From positions 2,600,673-2,664,672 of the forward strand of contig OX442426.1 of the NCBI GenBank assembly GCA_949361645.1: 64,000 nucleotides of DNA, written 5' to 3'. Made by a program: the position numbers and the translations under genes. The notes under the pieces were generated by a model. It ran no database searches. It was not told where the DNA came from and saw only the letters and a program-made list of their open reading frames with translations. The DNA is from Spongilla lacustris (lineage: Eukaryota > Porifera > Demospongiae > Spongillida > Spongillidae). Shown piece after piece: positions 46,330-59,900 of the stretch; positions within the stretch are counted from its first letter, which is position 1, and every line of letters begins with the position of its first letter.

Positions 46330-47040
46330 GTGGAGCCACCAGCTCTTCTATAGATGGGGTTACCAGACCTGCACAGTGCCAGCACAGGTGCCCACACAAA
46401 GTGTAAATAGGTATGATGCCAATTGAAATGCCAGCCCTCACAATACAACTATTCTAAATTTTTCACCTGCCCCATCTCCACTGGAACCACAATCACTGAA
46501 TGTTAAGTCAATGGCCCAGGGACCAACAGGGTTAAGCAGACTTTTCATAGGAAATAAAATAGGGGGCCCTCACAATAAGACTCTCACACTGGAAGTAGAA
46601 TCAGCACCCCACACAATTTCAGAGGAGCCATGTCCACATGCCCTCACCTACCCATGGAACCCTTAGCAGACCCCACACGCAGGGCCAGCCCCCCCCCAAT
46701 CTATCAGCTCACTCACCACCATCACCCACCACATGCTAGTAAACATAATTGCCTCACATTGTAAATTCAGTAACCAGCCCCACCAATCACTCTCACAGTA
46801 TAACTATAGAATCATGCCTGCAGAGTCAACAGCCACAAATCCCTCCATAATGCCAGTGCTACCCTAGGCAGACAGGCCACAGAGCAACACCAGCCTTTCA
46901 CTTTTCAAACCCTGCACTGACAGCAGGTGGGGTCATTTTGCCCCAGCTACATTAGCCCCCACACGAGCTAATGTATCACAATTTCAGGGGACCCACACAT
47001 CACCACTAGTGGAGCTGGTGAAGCTACAGTGCTTCTCACA
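46330..47040. repeat. Strand-asymmetric C/A-rich stretch
   Basis: About 700 bp rich in CACA, CCAG and CCC with few G runs, unlike its AT-rich flanks. No long frame. An unclassified degenerate repeat. Confidence 0.4.
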
Positions 47041-48979
47041 AGATAGGGAAAATTGATGTCTAATTTTTTTAGCCATAAACACGTTAATTCGATTATAGAA
47101 TAGGAATGTGACGTATCAAAACATGATGTTATTATAGTGATGTATTTTGTCGGTAAAAACTCGTAAACCTGTTCTATAAAATTGTGTTCTCAACAGGCGA
47201 GCCAGATTTCGCTATCTATATTATAGCATTTCATCAAGTTTTACATGGGTGTACTTAGCGCGAAGCGCACACGAGTTTTTAACAAACATCAAGCCGGTAC
47301 TTGTAGAACCAAAAAGGTGATTAAACTCTCCAGACTATCTTTTGTCTAACACTTCCTTGGCCTTCCCCTTGCTCGACCGCTCTTGTACAACCACGGGAAC
47401 GTCTTTGACCTCCCAAATTCTTCACTTTCTATTTCTGGTATGTATTAACTACAGCGACTTTGCAATGTAACAAAGAATTAAACCTAACCCATGAACTTTA
47501 CTGGAGTTTATTCCTTAACCGCTACCCATCTCCATTTTTTACAATCTTGAACCGATCTCCATAACTAGAAGCCGTGTAACGATCAAACTGCTCATGGACA
47601 TGCAGACTACGATGATACAGTTGTGTTGTAAATTTAAGGCCTGAACTTAATTGCGTTCATGGGTTATAAATAAAAACAATAGTTTTTTTGGTTACTTGTG
47701 GTCCAGAAACGAAAACACATCACGTGACACAACATAAATTCACAGGATAAAACAAAAATACATGCTGATTCCAGAACTGAAATTGTTTTTATACATTGTA
47801 TAAGGTTACAGAGTTAAGGCTAAATAAACTTTTCTATATCTCTCCCTGATTATGAACAACATTTTTACTAGCCAGAACATGCCATATTGGCCCTCCATCT
47901 TGTCACTTTTAATTCTGGTTGAGCATCAGTCGAGGGGTGTAGTCTTGTCAGTTGAAAGTTACCTATATGTGTGTGTATGTATATAGTCTAACCTATTTCC
48001 CACCCGGTCAAAATCGACACACACACTCAGTAATGAGAAGTGGCTCAGAAAATTTATTGGGCAAGACCAGTTTCGGCTTTATTCCGTTTTCAATTGCCTA
48101 TTCAACACGCATCAAATAGCAAGGTATATAAAAACTAAATTTAACAATGCACTTGTGGTTTTGTTCTATAATTAAATTCCAGTCTTTCTAATCATGGTGG
48201 AGATTGCTTTTTCATCCAGTTTGTTTCTTCTTTTTTTTCATTTCCTCTAGTTGTTCAGCTGTAACTTTACGGATAGGGTTACAGGTGTATGCTTTTATGG
48301 AATTTCAGTTCTAATCTTTTCTTGCTGGTTTCTTATTAGAGATGGTTGGTTTTGCCTTTGGAGATGGAGTAGTCATATAGAATTAAGTGGTTCCTTTTGA
48401 GTTGGAGGTGTAGTGCAGATATAGGGTTAGATTAGGGAAACTAGGCTTTATTAGATTCCCCGTTAGGGTAAGTAAAATTCACGCCTTGATGTCAAGTAAT
48501 AGCTCTTGATAACCATGCTGGTGTAAGGCCCATTACCATAGGTGAAGAAACACATAGGATGTAAAGTTATGGCAATTGCTACTGGAAACGATATTGAAGA
48601 ATTATGTTGGGTGCATCAGTTGTGTTCTGGTGTATAGGTAGGTACATTGTAGGTTATTCATGCACCTTTCCTGTTCAGTAAAGAGGGTCCAGTGTATATC
48701 AAGGCGATCCATTGTCCATGCTCATGTATGCAGCTGCAATGACACCTATAGTATCAACATAAAATTGGATGCGGATGCCAGCTTCCACTGCTGCTTGACA
48801 ATTGGGTCCAAAAGCGTTGTCAACTAAGTGAATAGATATGGATACTATCCTGAACCTAAGAGGACTGTTGTGTTGGTAGATGAATATAATGCTGATGCTG
48901 TTCATACCTGCTTTCATTACTTGGGTATCTAGTTGTCAGGGGTCATCACTTCCTTGGAGAGTTTAAGTACAAGGATTGG
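47041..48979. other. Intergenic, no gene
   Basis: No coding support. GACCAGTTTCGGCTTTATTC near 48067 resembles a motif of old mobile elements, but I cannot assign it. Confidence 0.35.
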
Positions 48980-49260
48980 TGTTTTCTTTTTTCCCCCCAC
49001 AGTCAAACCTTCGTATCTAGACCATGTGTTTTTCACCTTGAGAATGGGAACTACCATTCTGCAACTCAGATTTTCTTTACATGACCAAACATTAGGGCAT
49101 ACATGTAATACAAAACATTAAACATTTCTGCCCATTTATAGTAAATGTAAACACCAGTGGTGTGAAGTTCCAGGCCATTTTATGAACTCTGACTTCGTAG
49201 GCATATTTGTAGTAACCTATATTTAATGATAGTGTAATGAAAAAAAAATCATTTCCAATA
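48980..49260 (+). repeat. Duplicated segment, copy 1
   Basis: CCCCCCACAGTCAAACCTTC ... GACCATGTGTTTTTCACC ... GAATGGGAACTACC recurs in copy 2, as does GATAGTGTAATGAAA further on. Confidence 0.7.
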
Positions 49261-49679
49261 AGAAGTGAAGAACACGCAACCATATGATGTCAGCAATGGC
49301 AAAGAATAACTGCCTGCGAACCCAAATACAGGAAATTACAGGATGAAATGTAATTCCCTGTTTCGAAAAAAAAACTACTGACATTTACTATAAGTGGCAA
49401 AGCAAGTAATATTAATCTAAGCTATACATCTTCTGATTCCTAATGAGCAAAAAAAGGATTATTTAGAGTCTTCTTAGTGTTTCACAATGTGCGAACATGT
49501 GCGCGTGCTTTATTGCTCAAATGGCTTCATATGCATGTAAGAACTTCCTGAGAAGGCAGCAATGAAGCCCTTCTAAAAATATACAGGTAGAACAATTCAA
49601 TGCAAGTTCCATATTGCATAGTAAGAACTGTTTTTCTGTTGCTCAGGTGTTGCAATGTGTAAAGTATATAAGCATTGAT

Positions 49680-50170
49680 GTTTCTTTTTCCCCCCACAGT
49701 TAAACTTTGGTATCCAGACCATGTGTTTTTAATCTTGAGAATGGGAACCACCTTTCTGCAACTCGGATCTTTAATTTTTTATTTACAAGACCTAACATTA
49801 GGCTGTACATGTACATACAAAACATTAAGCATTTATGCCTGCTGAGCCAGATAGATCAATGGTTTAGTGTCAGGTGGGGAGCATGCACTTCGCTGGTATG
49901 ATGATCTTGAGCCATGAAGTCACATGCATGATTGCCGAATGTAGCAATGAAAGCGCTATATGGCATGAAGCTAAAAGAGGTTATAGGCAATCGTGCTGTG
50001 CTTTTCTGCAATATGCCTCTTATGCAAGCTAGGTATTGGCAGCAGGAATTTTTACACCTTTATAGAAGATCAGTGGTGTGAAACATCCAAGTTCGACTTA
50101 ACTTATGAACTCTGGGATTCATAGGCGGCACATTTCTTGAACCAGTTACGGATAGTGTAATGAAACGACT
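49680..50170 (+). repeat. Duplicated segment, copy 2
   Basis: Matches copy 1 (CCCCCCACAGTTAAACTTTG ... GACCATGTGTTTTTAATC ... GAATGGGAACCACC). It has a middle insertion, so the second shared block (CAGTGGTGTGAA to GATAGTGTAATGAAA) is further away. No coding frame is shared, so this is a non-coding tandem duplication. Confidence 0.7.
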
Positions 50171-50667
50171 CCATGAAATTTGTTTGTCAGTAATACAATG
50201 TAGACACAAGGCACTATTATACCTAAACCACCAACATGCATTTACAGCGTAGCAAAGACTTAATTGTTAACAATATTGATGGATAGAAAATCAGACAGCT
50301 CAGACACTGATAGTTTTTAATTTTATGTACATTCATACACTTATTTTGGGATTGCAAGTAATCATCACACTGTGACAAGCATCTAGCTAGCTCATCAGTA
50401 GCTTGTTTCCGAGAAGCTGAATGGGTGTTAATAGTACTAGTACATTCTGACATGTTCATATAGCAGTACACTTTCTGTTTTTAGACGCTTCTGGCACGTT
50501 ATAACCAACAAATGGGGCAAAAATTTCAGGCATTTTCTTCTTGAAACCAGCGGCTGAGAGATAATATACTACTAGTGGTATAATATAAATCGGGATCCTG
50601 ATCAGGCAGGGTGGCCGGGCCAACTGCAGTTATTAAACTATTAAAAAATTAATATTTTAAAATTATC
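50171..50667. other. Upstream region of OPA1
   Basis: AT-rich. It presumably holds the OPA1 promoter and 5' UTR. No firm core elements. Confidence 0.35.
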
Positions 50668-50937
50668 ATGGCTGCTGCACGGATACTCTGTCGCAAGACA
50701 GCTTCCCTAACACTCCATGGGTCGGTAGCTTTGAGGATGTATTCTCTCTCGTCTATTGACCATAGGACTTATCGTAACCACGTGCTAATACAAACTGCTG
50801 CACGTGTTGCTCATAGACACGGAGAAAGAGCCAGAGAATATACGGATGAAGCGAAGGTTTCAGGCAGGTCTACAAGTAGATGGAGACTGTACAAATACCT
50901 GATTCTGTTTGGCGTTCCTGGAGGACTTGTGTTTTAT
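50668..50937 (+). CDS. OPA1: OPA1 exon 1: presequence and membrane segment
   Basis: ATG in CTATTATC-ATGGCTGC context. The N-terminus [20 protein letters not shown] is basic and Ser/Thr-rich without acidic residues, as for matrix targeting. The hydrophobic [14 protein letters not shown] before the donor TTTTAT|GTAAGT is the start of the inner-membrane anchor. Reading on into the intron is an artefact. Confidence 0.88.
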
Positions 50938-53900
50938 GTAAGTTGCATCATACAGGGGCGTCGGAAGGGTAGAAAACTCGGTACGGCCGCGGGGATGGGC
51001 AACCACCCCCATCGTCCCGGGGAGGGTGTGGGTGGGGTGCCCCTCTCCCGATCGACCAGCCAGGGTGTGTGGGGGAGCGCTGCAAGCTCCCCCACCGTGA
51101 TCGGGGGCGGAGCCCCAGAAGCCAACGCTTTTTGTAGGAAAACTCACGCAAAATCTGCACTAATTATGTGAAAAGATTTGAAATGTTAGAGATAAGTGTT
51201 CTGAATAGACCCTCTGTGAAGCACGAGGGGTCAAAGCTAATAGGATGCTATTAAGAATTTGAAACATACAGAGGCTCTATAAAGCTATTAATTTTGTGCA
51301 ACCAATTCGTATGTTATTAGACTGAGTTAAATAAAGAGATGGACAGTTGCATACATTAAGTGCGTACAATTAATCAGAGGTCTCTACCTAATTCCATTTG
51401 GATGTGCGGTTGGGTGCAGTGGGTGTGGTCCTTAAATTTGATACGGCCATGGCGAGACCAGCCCTTGTCATAGATTGTACACATAGGGATGGGAAACGGC
51501 ATATATAAATGTATGGCTGACATCACATCCGCGTTACAGGCTCGTTTCATGAAATTATTTTAGAGACAAAGCCTGTCAGTACTATCAGTACCACAGTAGC
51601 TTTCCCTTGGATAGAAAGTGTTGTTGCGAGGTAATACGAGGATTATGTGTTGAGATATTTATAGATATAAAAGAAAAGCGATACGAGCAAGACTGTATTG
51701 GCCCTATTATTGTGCAACCTAACTAGTTGTACCCTTGGTAGTCGTGTATTCGTACATATATGTAAGCATGAGCCCTCGTTGCGTTCTAATTTTGTCCCTG
51801 CATGCCCTCATCCAAGCTGATCTGGAACTCTTTCTACCTAACACAAGATACTGATGGGTACTCGTTCCTGCCACATATCTGTTGACTGTTGTACCTATTT
51901 TGAACGTAACACACTTGTTCCAAATCTGAATTGTCCTAAATACGATGAAGTGATTAAACTTTGCCTTGGTATCTTCTACAGACTTATGATATACACTTAT
52001 GGAGATATACATGTACATGTATAACTTTTTGTACGCATCCTTCAAATGAATTTGTGACAAAGGTAACATAAAACCCTGCTTCACAGTCCCTTCGCATGCC
52101 TTCAGAAACTCGGATAGAGCAGATTGGTACACTGTATTTGTCCATAACGCTACGTATAGGGCTTGTTTTACAAATGTTAAGTCTTTCAGTCACCACCACC
52201 ATGCTCAATTGTATTCATTTACTGCTATTCTGCAGTTACGGGGTTACATCCAAAACAAGCCTATGACCATTGAGAGCCCGGTGTTTCCAATCCCTATGTG
52301 TTAAATTCTATGGTTGCATGGCAGTTACAAATGGCACTAATCCAAGTGTATTAGTAAACACACGGAAACACATGTAGGTGACTTACAATGTATTATCTGA
52401 AAACCAATATGCGCTTTAAGTGATTCCTTTCGCCTACATACTTGAACCTACATGTATTTGTTCCATTTATATGTTGATTCAAATCGTCACATCAAGGGCG
52501 TAAAGCATTCATTGCCAGTGGTGGTACATATAATGAGCATGCATTGGCGATTTTACAGTACTAAAGTACTATAGTATTATTTACATGTTTTGTGTTTTGT
52601 TCAGTTGTACTACCAGATGAAACTTAAGATGGAAGAAGTGAAGTCTACAATTGATGGCTACTATCCTAGTACCTTGATTGGCAAAGTATCTCAAGGTATA
52701 TAAGAACGTGTACATAATAATTAGCATCTTGTACATGTACATATATATTATTGATGGGGTCAGATATACATGTACATGTACATGCACTTGTATTGTAGTA
52801 TAGCTACATATACTTATTCATTTTATTCAGACTGCAACATGTACATGTACATAGATATGATAGTCTGTTTTCTTTATTCTTTTTTAATGACTGTTATGTA
52901 TTAAATGAGTCTTATGACACGGGTAATTGATCAGATTATTACTTATTTACAAAGGCCCGCAGTTGGGTAGCAGATGCGTTATAAATTGTACCTCCACATA
53001 AATTACCAGTAACACATGCATATGAAGGTGTACACATGTGCACATGTGCAGTCAGCGGCGACAGAACCGTGGCCGCCAGAGCTGCCATGGCGGCTCCACT
53101 TTTTGTACCGATGATTAGTTATTCTTGATCTTATTAATTATTTGTAGCAGTTAAATCGCTGGTGAGCAGGATTTATATAATCACTATGAGTGATAGCTGC
53201 TCTCCACGTGATTTGTGTTTCTTGTAAGAAAAGTTCGGCAACTGCAAGTTGTATTCCTGATAAACCACATCCCAAGAGGGATTCCATTGAATATGGTAAC
53301 ACCACTGTAGCCAAAAGAAACTTTCTGCCCTCTTGGTTTGACTAGTGGCCCTGGCTTCAGTATTGTGAATACAATTACAGTGTAGTGTGTCATACAACTG
53401 TACTAGCCTCTTACAATGTAGCAATATCGGAAAAGAAGCTTTTGTAGCCTTCAAATGCTGATACAGCGTTCATATCAAGAGGTTTTAGCAATTGGAAGAA
53501 CGCTACGAAGAAATTTCCAATACATGAGGCTAAGATATGTCATAAAGAAGCATGTCTAAAGGTCATCATTTTGCCATCAACTGTGCCAGATATTGCTTCC
53601 AGCCTCTCCTTGCAACACCAAGTAGAATGCAAAGAGAGGCGGCAGTGTTTTCTTAACATCAAATGCATGTATGAGATTTTTTAGCAAGGCAAAGGTTGCC
53701 CCTACATGTAAGAGGGCATGTACTGCCAGCGGTGATGGAAGGAATTACAAAGTGTAGCTGCCATTATGAAGATTAATAACATGAAACAAGTAACAACACG
53801 AACATGAATATCACATGTACATGTATGATTCAATTGTGACAGTTTGATTCTGTTTCGTCATCATGATGTAGATACATGGCTTAACATATCAAACATGATT

Positions 53901-56900
53901 TTAAAATGTTACTAACATGTACATGTACATGTACTCAGTTAAAATACTTTTGTTGATCTGCCATCACACGAGCTTGATTGAAAACTCTGTACATTAAAGC
54001 ACAGCATTTACAAAGTCTGTTGCATACACTGTTATAGGTGTTGATGCAGTTTCAGCTTGGATAAAAGCACAAAAAGAAACAGTGTCAGCAGGCAACTCCT
54101 CCCCAGGCCAGTCTACCACCACTGCTCGTCAGGACCGACTGCTACAAAGTGAGGTGAAGGAGCTCCAGGGAAAGGTGGCCTCTTTGGAAAAGGAGAACTA
54201 TGAACTCAAACAGCAGCTGTCCAAGTACATTGGCTTAGATATGAATATTGTCAGACGAGCTCGGCAGGTAAGTCCATCGTGACCATATGGGATGTGAAAC
54301 AAATTATTGTACAAGTGTTTTAATGCATCCGCCGAAATTTTTTGCATGTACATGTATACATATGTACATATGTACATGTACATGTATGTTACATGTAGCT
54401 ACAATGCTTCATACTGATTAGTCATCTTACATACAGTGTACGTGTACCTGTACATGTACATGTAATACAGTAGTTATATCTAAGAGGGGCATTTGGTTAT
54501 TATCAGGCTGCACGTACAATGTATGCAATCTTTATTACATGTACGTTACTTGTACTTGTCAATGTACATGTACACTGTATGCATGTACACATGGTCATGG
54601 TTATTGACTTTTACATGTACCTTGTACAGGTACAACATTTGCATCATCATGCTCTTTACTGTACAAGTATACATTTAGTGTTGCATGCAATGGTAAGATT
54701 GGTTTTATGGTACATCTAAATGTGTGTGCTATACATTTGCATTTGTTCATGTTTACGTACAATTAAGCCACAGTATGGGCTCATTGAAGTTACATTGTAC
54801 ATGTACATGTACATACATACAATCGTTATATCAAAATTCAAATTTGCACACTTCAGGGTTTTCCAGGCATATTGTTGCCTCTTGTTGGTATTATGGAATG
54901 ATTTTAATGAAGTACATGTACATGTACAGTGTACATGTACACACAAGTAATTTTTGCATACGCAGAAATGCTTTACATGTCCACGTACCTTTTCTACATT
55001 AAGAGATCTTCATTGCATTAATATCTAATGTCTTGTGTGTCATCCCGGGGTACAATTGTACAAAAGTTTTACAACATGTAGCTGTTCAGTCACTGATATG
55101 ACCTCATTGTATTGGATGATACAGCCACAGTCCATTTTAGGATTGAGCAGAGATACATGTACATGTACATATAACTAAGTCTTAAACTCACAAAATCAGC
55201 TGTACTGGTGGACTTATCTGTTATGTTCAGTGCATTAGTAAGAAAATTGGAAGCCTACATATACATCAGATAACTGGGGCCTACAGCTGTGCATACATTG
55301 TACATCTGAGATGTAGAAGGAAAAAGTACCTGTTTCTATGGACACATGAATGAAAAATAACTATTTTGAAGGACTAGTGCTTCTCACTGACAATATAGTT
55401 ACATGTATCCCCATTCTAAAGGACTTATGTACATGTACATGTATATAGAGGTGAACATGTCCGAAATGGATACCTGTGTACATGTAGCTCCCAAGCTCAG
55501 CCATTTGTACACATATCTAAAGAATTCAAGCCTTAGTTATCACATTTACCATCAAATGTAAAAGGTCCCTTCAGGGACTGAATGGCTAAAAGTTTTAAAT
55601 TGCTGTCCACCCGGGTGTACAGTACAATTGTACCCCCAGGATGACACATTGATTAAGAATAAGTCTTACAATAAAAAAGACGATATGTTTTTGAGGCAAT
55701 ATTTTGTGTGATATGTACAATGGAGAAATATCAAGTGCTTCTTAAAAATATCATTCATTGTGATTAACTTTTACAGTTAGAAGATATAAGTTAAGCAAAA
55801 GTATCACCTTTTAGCACCCGCCCAAGGTTTTTCATCAATGAAACAGTGTGTACAGGTACATGTACATTGATGGTGATGATGATTGACTGTACAAATGTAT
55901 CTTTACCTTTGAACATAGAAGTCATTGATTGAACTGTATACTGACGTCCTCAACCTCTTGGCCGACTTTCAGGCCAAGTCCAGCAAAAAGGAAGCATTTG
56001 TTAACACATTACCACAAGTGAGCAGACATTTGCATGTACATGTATGCATGCATGTACATGTACTATTACATTACTGTATATCTGTACACTGTGTACCACA
56101 TACGTGTACAGTGTAGCTGTATTGTAATACTGCCATTGTCTTTGTATGCACATATACATGTGCATGTAGGTTGTTGTTGTTGGTGACCAGAGTTCAGGCA
56201 AAACAAGTGTCCTAGAAATGGTTGCAAATGCCAGGATATTTCCAAGGTACATGTACTTCTTATGGTTGTAAATGCCTTTATACTATACATGTATGTACCA
56301 TTGTATATACTGTAAGTGTATAAGGGGAAATGGATTCATGCATCACTTGCAAATCATTCCTTTAGAAAGTAGCTACATATAAATGTACAGTGTACATGTA
56401 CATGTACATTTATGTACTAAATCTTCGATGGTGATGCACATAATGTCGTTGTACATGTACATCACATACATGTACATGTACATGTACATGTACATGGATA
56501 TGTACATGTATCTCTCTCCTATTGCCTCACATAGGCCAATCTCCATGGCAACATATTGGTGTATTTGTTTGCTTGATATACATGTACATGTACATGTATA
56601 AAAACTACATGCTGTTTGCAATATGATTCCTAAAAATTAGAGCTTAAGTTGAATTATTGCAGCCATGTACATGTAGCCCTTAGTCCCAGCAGACCTCTGA
56701 AATATGATTATCAGTAACGAATCTCCTTAACCACTGGGGGGGTAGTTCTAGAGGTGGAACCACGTAAAAATGGCGGGGAAATGGCACCTTGTTTCTATGC
56801 CATGGATGCTTCCTTTATAGTTGTTATCAATGTGTATACATGTAGCTTTGTAATTACATAATGGTGATAATAAAACCGACTGCACTGGTTGAAGAATGAT

Positions 56901-59900
56901 ATTCGAAAACTTTCGCCATTGGTGAACTGCCCCCAATCGGCGCGATTTAAGCGGGAAAATGTGCACATACTTCATTCATCTATAAATCTGTAACGGATCG
57001 ATTAAAATTTTACTAACAGAACATTTCAATAGCTGCGGGACTTCACTACGTACCAACATAATTCGATGCAATTTGGCAGTTAGAAAAACAGTCTCATTTG
57101 AAGTACTGAAGATAGAACATCGATAACATGAATCGTTGCAAAGTTATTGCGAGTCATGTGTAAAGCATTCATTTACAATTTTACTGGCCCATATAAACAT
57201 ATAGTTAATAAACCATTTTGTGTGTAAAAGATGGCGGCTCTCTAGCTGTTATAGTCTTTGAAAAAGTTTGAAGCAACGGTAAGTGGTGATAAAGTACAAT
57301 GTATGGTTAAGCATGGGAATGAATGTAGTTTGATCGGGCCAAAAGGCGTGACCTGATATTGCATCCTTGACCGTTCAGTGAGTGCGAGAGCCTCGTCGAG
57401 CAAAATCGGGTCGGGTCGCACGGAATTCATATAAATGATGATCTGAATGGACCAAAAACACCCTAGTGGTATAGTTTAGGGTCCACGCTACTCAAAAATG
57501 TGTTTGTCTCAATAGCACCACCTAAAATGTCCGAGATATTTTTAAAACCATCCTGTACATGTGTAATTCCTAATACTAAGTTCCACCTCTAACTGTACCA
57601 GAGATAAACACCTACGTGTAGGTGGTGTACTTACATGTACATGTACCTGGTTTGGACTCGAGACTCGTAAACAGGCACTTTTAGCTTGTTTATTGTTTTA
57701 TTCGAACACAAGTCGCAAGATCTTGTTGTATTTACATGTATGTGACGTGATGCAGAAATACATGTACATGTACATTCTTTTTTTTAAAAATTGCATCCTC
57801 ATGTTCTATTGGGGAGATATTGTACATGTAGGGAAACTGTGGGAGGGAAATGGTTTGTACTTGCTTTGTGACAAGCACTATGAGGTCTGGCAACTGGTCA
57901 CATGTATACATCATGTTTATAAGCCATGAAGTTTGCCACTTGTCAGATAAGGTTCACATATGGTTTCTTGGCTTATGAATATCATATAAACATACAATAT
58001 CAACAAAAACTCATCAGTACAACTTTGGTGTACAGCAGTCTTCATTGGAAGATATCTTCCCCCCCCCCCCCACCCCCCCTTCCCCCCCGGAGCGTTAAGA
58101 GGTGTAGATGAGTTGCCCGACATTACTCCTTGCAGAGTTGCCAACTGTCCACCATTGCAAATACATGTACATGTGGGGGGCTTGAAAGTACCAATCATCC
58201 TAGTTGACAATACACTGGGAATCCAGTCTCGCTCCAAGTGAATTTGATGTTGCACACATGTCTTCATGCTCCTTGGACCAACAACCCAACAGCCCAGGAT
58301 ACCATACATTACTATATATGCTTATATCCTCCATATCCAGTATCACTAGCATCTGAATACACAGCTCAAGCTGCTGAATGGCCTCACAAGATTGGTTCAC
58401 CATAGTATCATTTTACTAGAAACCTAATTCAATTCGGATGCAGTGTGCATTATATATGTAACTTCAAAGTGTTTGTCTGTCAAAATGTAACATCAGCTAA
58501 AGTATGAGATCTTTGGCATTCATACACAAGTACATGTGTAAATCATTCACAACATCACATGTGCAAATCATTCACAACATCACATGTGCACATGTACATG
58601 TACATGTAAATACCACGATGGAAAAGTGGTGAATCGGTATCGTAGTAATAGTCTAAGGTAATGGCCATATGGCACTGTCAAAGAATGCTGGCTTCTCAAC
58701 TGCAGAGGTACATGTACATATACAGTGTAGATGGTATGATGGACCCTGTTGAAACCAATCATTCAAGTCCTCAAGAGTACAGTAACTGCACTCTCACTTT
58801 TCAGGTGCTTGAGTTTTCTGATCCACAAATGAGGATTTTGCCCCAGCCTGTACTATTAATTTATTTGTATCATTTGACTTCTACATGAATCAGAGGGACA
58901 CAGCTTGATCGAGATGCACAGAGCCTAGTACTTCCTGCATTGGTTTCAAGGAGGTCTAATAGAATGCTAGATCTGTTATTTGTTGGTCGTATGACCTCTG
59001 AACCGTGTCAAGAACATTCTCTCCACATGGGCATTGGTGTAGGCTAATGAGAAGCTTGCATATTTCAAGCCACTTGCACTTGGAGTTGTTGGTGTGGCAA
59101 TGTGGCTCTGCACCTTGCAACCCCACACATTCCCAGTGTGATTGACAGTCCACCCCATCACCACAGACCACACCTTCTCAAATAAAAGCCACACCCATCA
59201 GGCCCTCACAGGCACAAATTAAACCTTTTTAGCCACCACAGACCACACTCATAGAGCGCTCATAAATTTACATTGCAGCCGCATTAACCCTACATATTCC
59301 CACTCTAAATTTTTTTAACTATTGTCTAATACATGTACATGTTGTACACTTTGTGTAGGTACCCCCTTGTAAACATACATGTATGTACAACATCACAATT
59401 GCAGACACAGCCATATAAATATATTGTGATTTGGCTTGTAACTTTAGAGCTAGCGGGTGTACAGTTTTACACATTTTTTACTGTGTTGTTGCTGTCACAC
59501 AGTGAGGCAGTTGGTGTTGATGATTGGTCATACCACCATCCATTAATTTACATGTACATGTACACATAACCATCAAGCAATTAGGTGCGTAAAAGCCGTA
59601 ACATTAAGTGCCACAAAATCTTTTTGTTGGGGGTATCACACAAACCTGGCTATGAGTTTTAGTGGAGCGATGTGTTTTCTACATGTACTGTATGTTCAAG
59701 GGATGATTGAATGCATGACATACATGTACATGTAGCGTGCTACATGTAAGAGTACTTGCTTGTTAATGGTAATACACCATTTCCATTTACCATTAAATCT
59801 TATGGTGTTGTCACAAATCGTAAATTAGATATACATGTGTACATGTACGGCATTACATGTATGTACATGTACATGTGCATGTACATGTAGCTGCTAACAA

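Noticed and set aside
48421..48475. Telomere-like GGTTAG/TTAGGG pieces
   Set aside because: Only scattered single motifs, no tandem array.
50860..51171. Open frames on both strands in OPA1 intron 1, including read-through of exon 1
   Set aside because: They come from a GC-rich short repeat. The exon ends at a consensus GTAAGT.
54493..55002. Met/Tyr/His/Cys-rich open frames in OPA1 introns
   Set aside because: Translations of the TACATG repeat.
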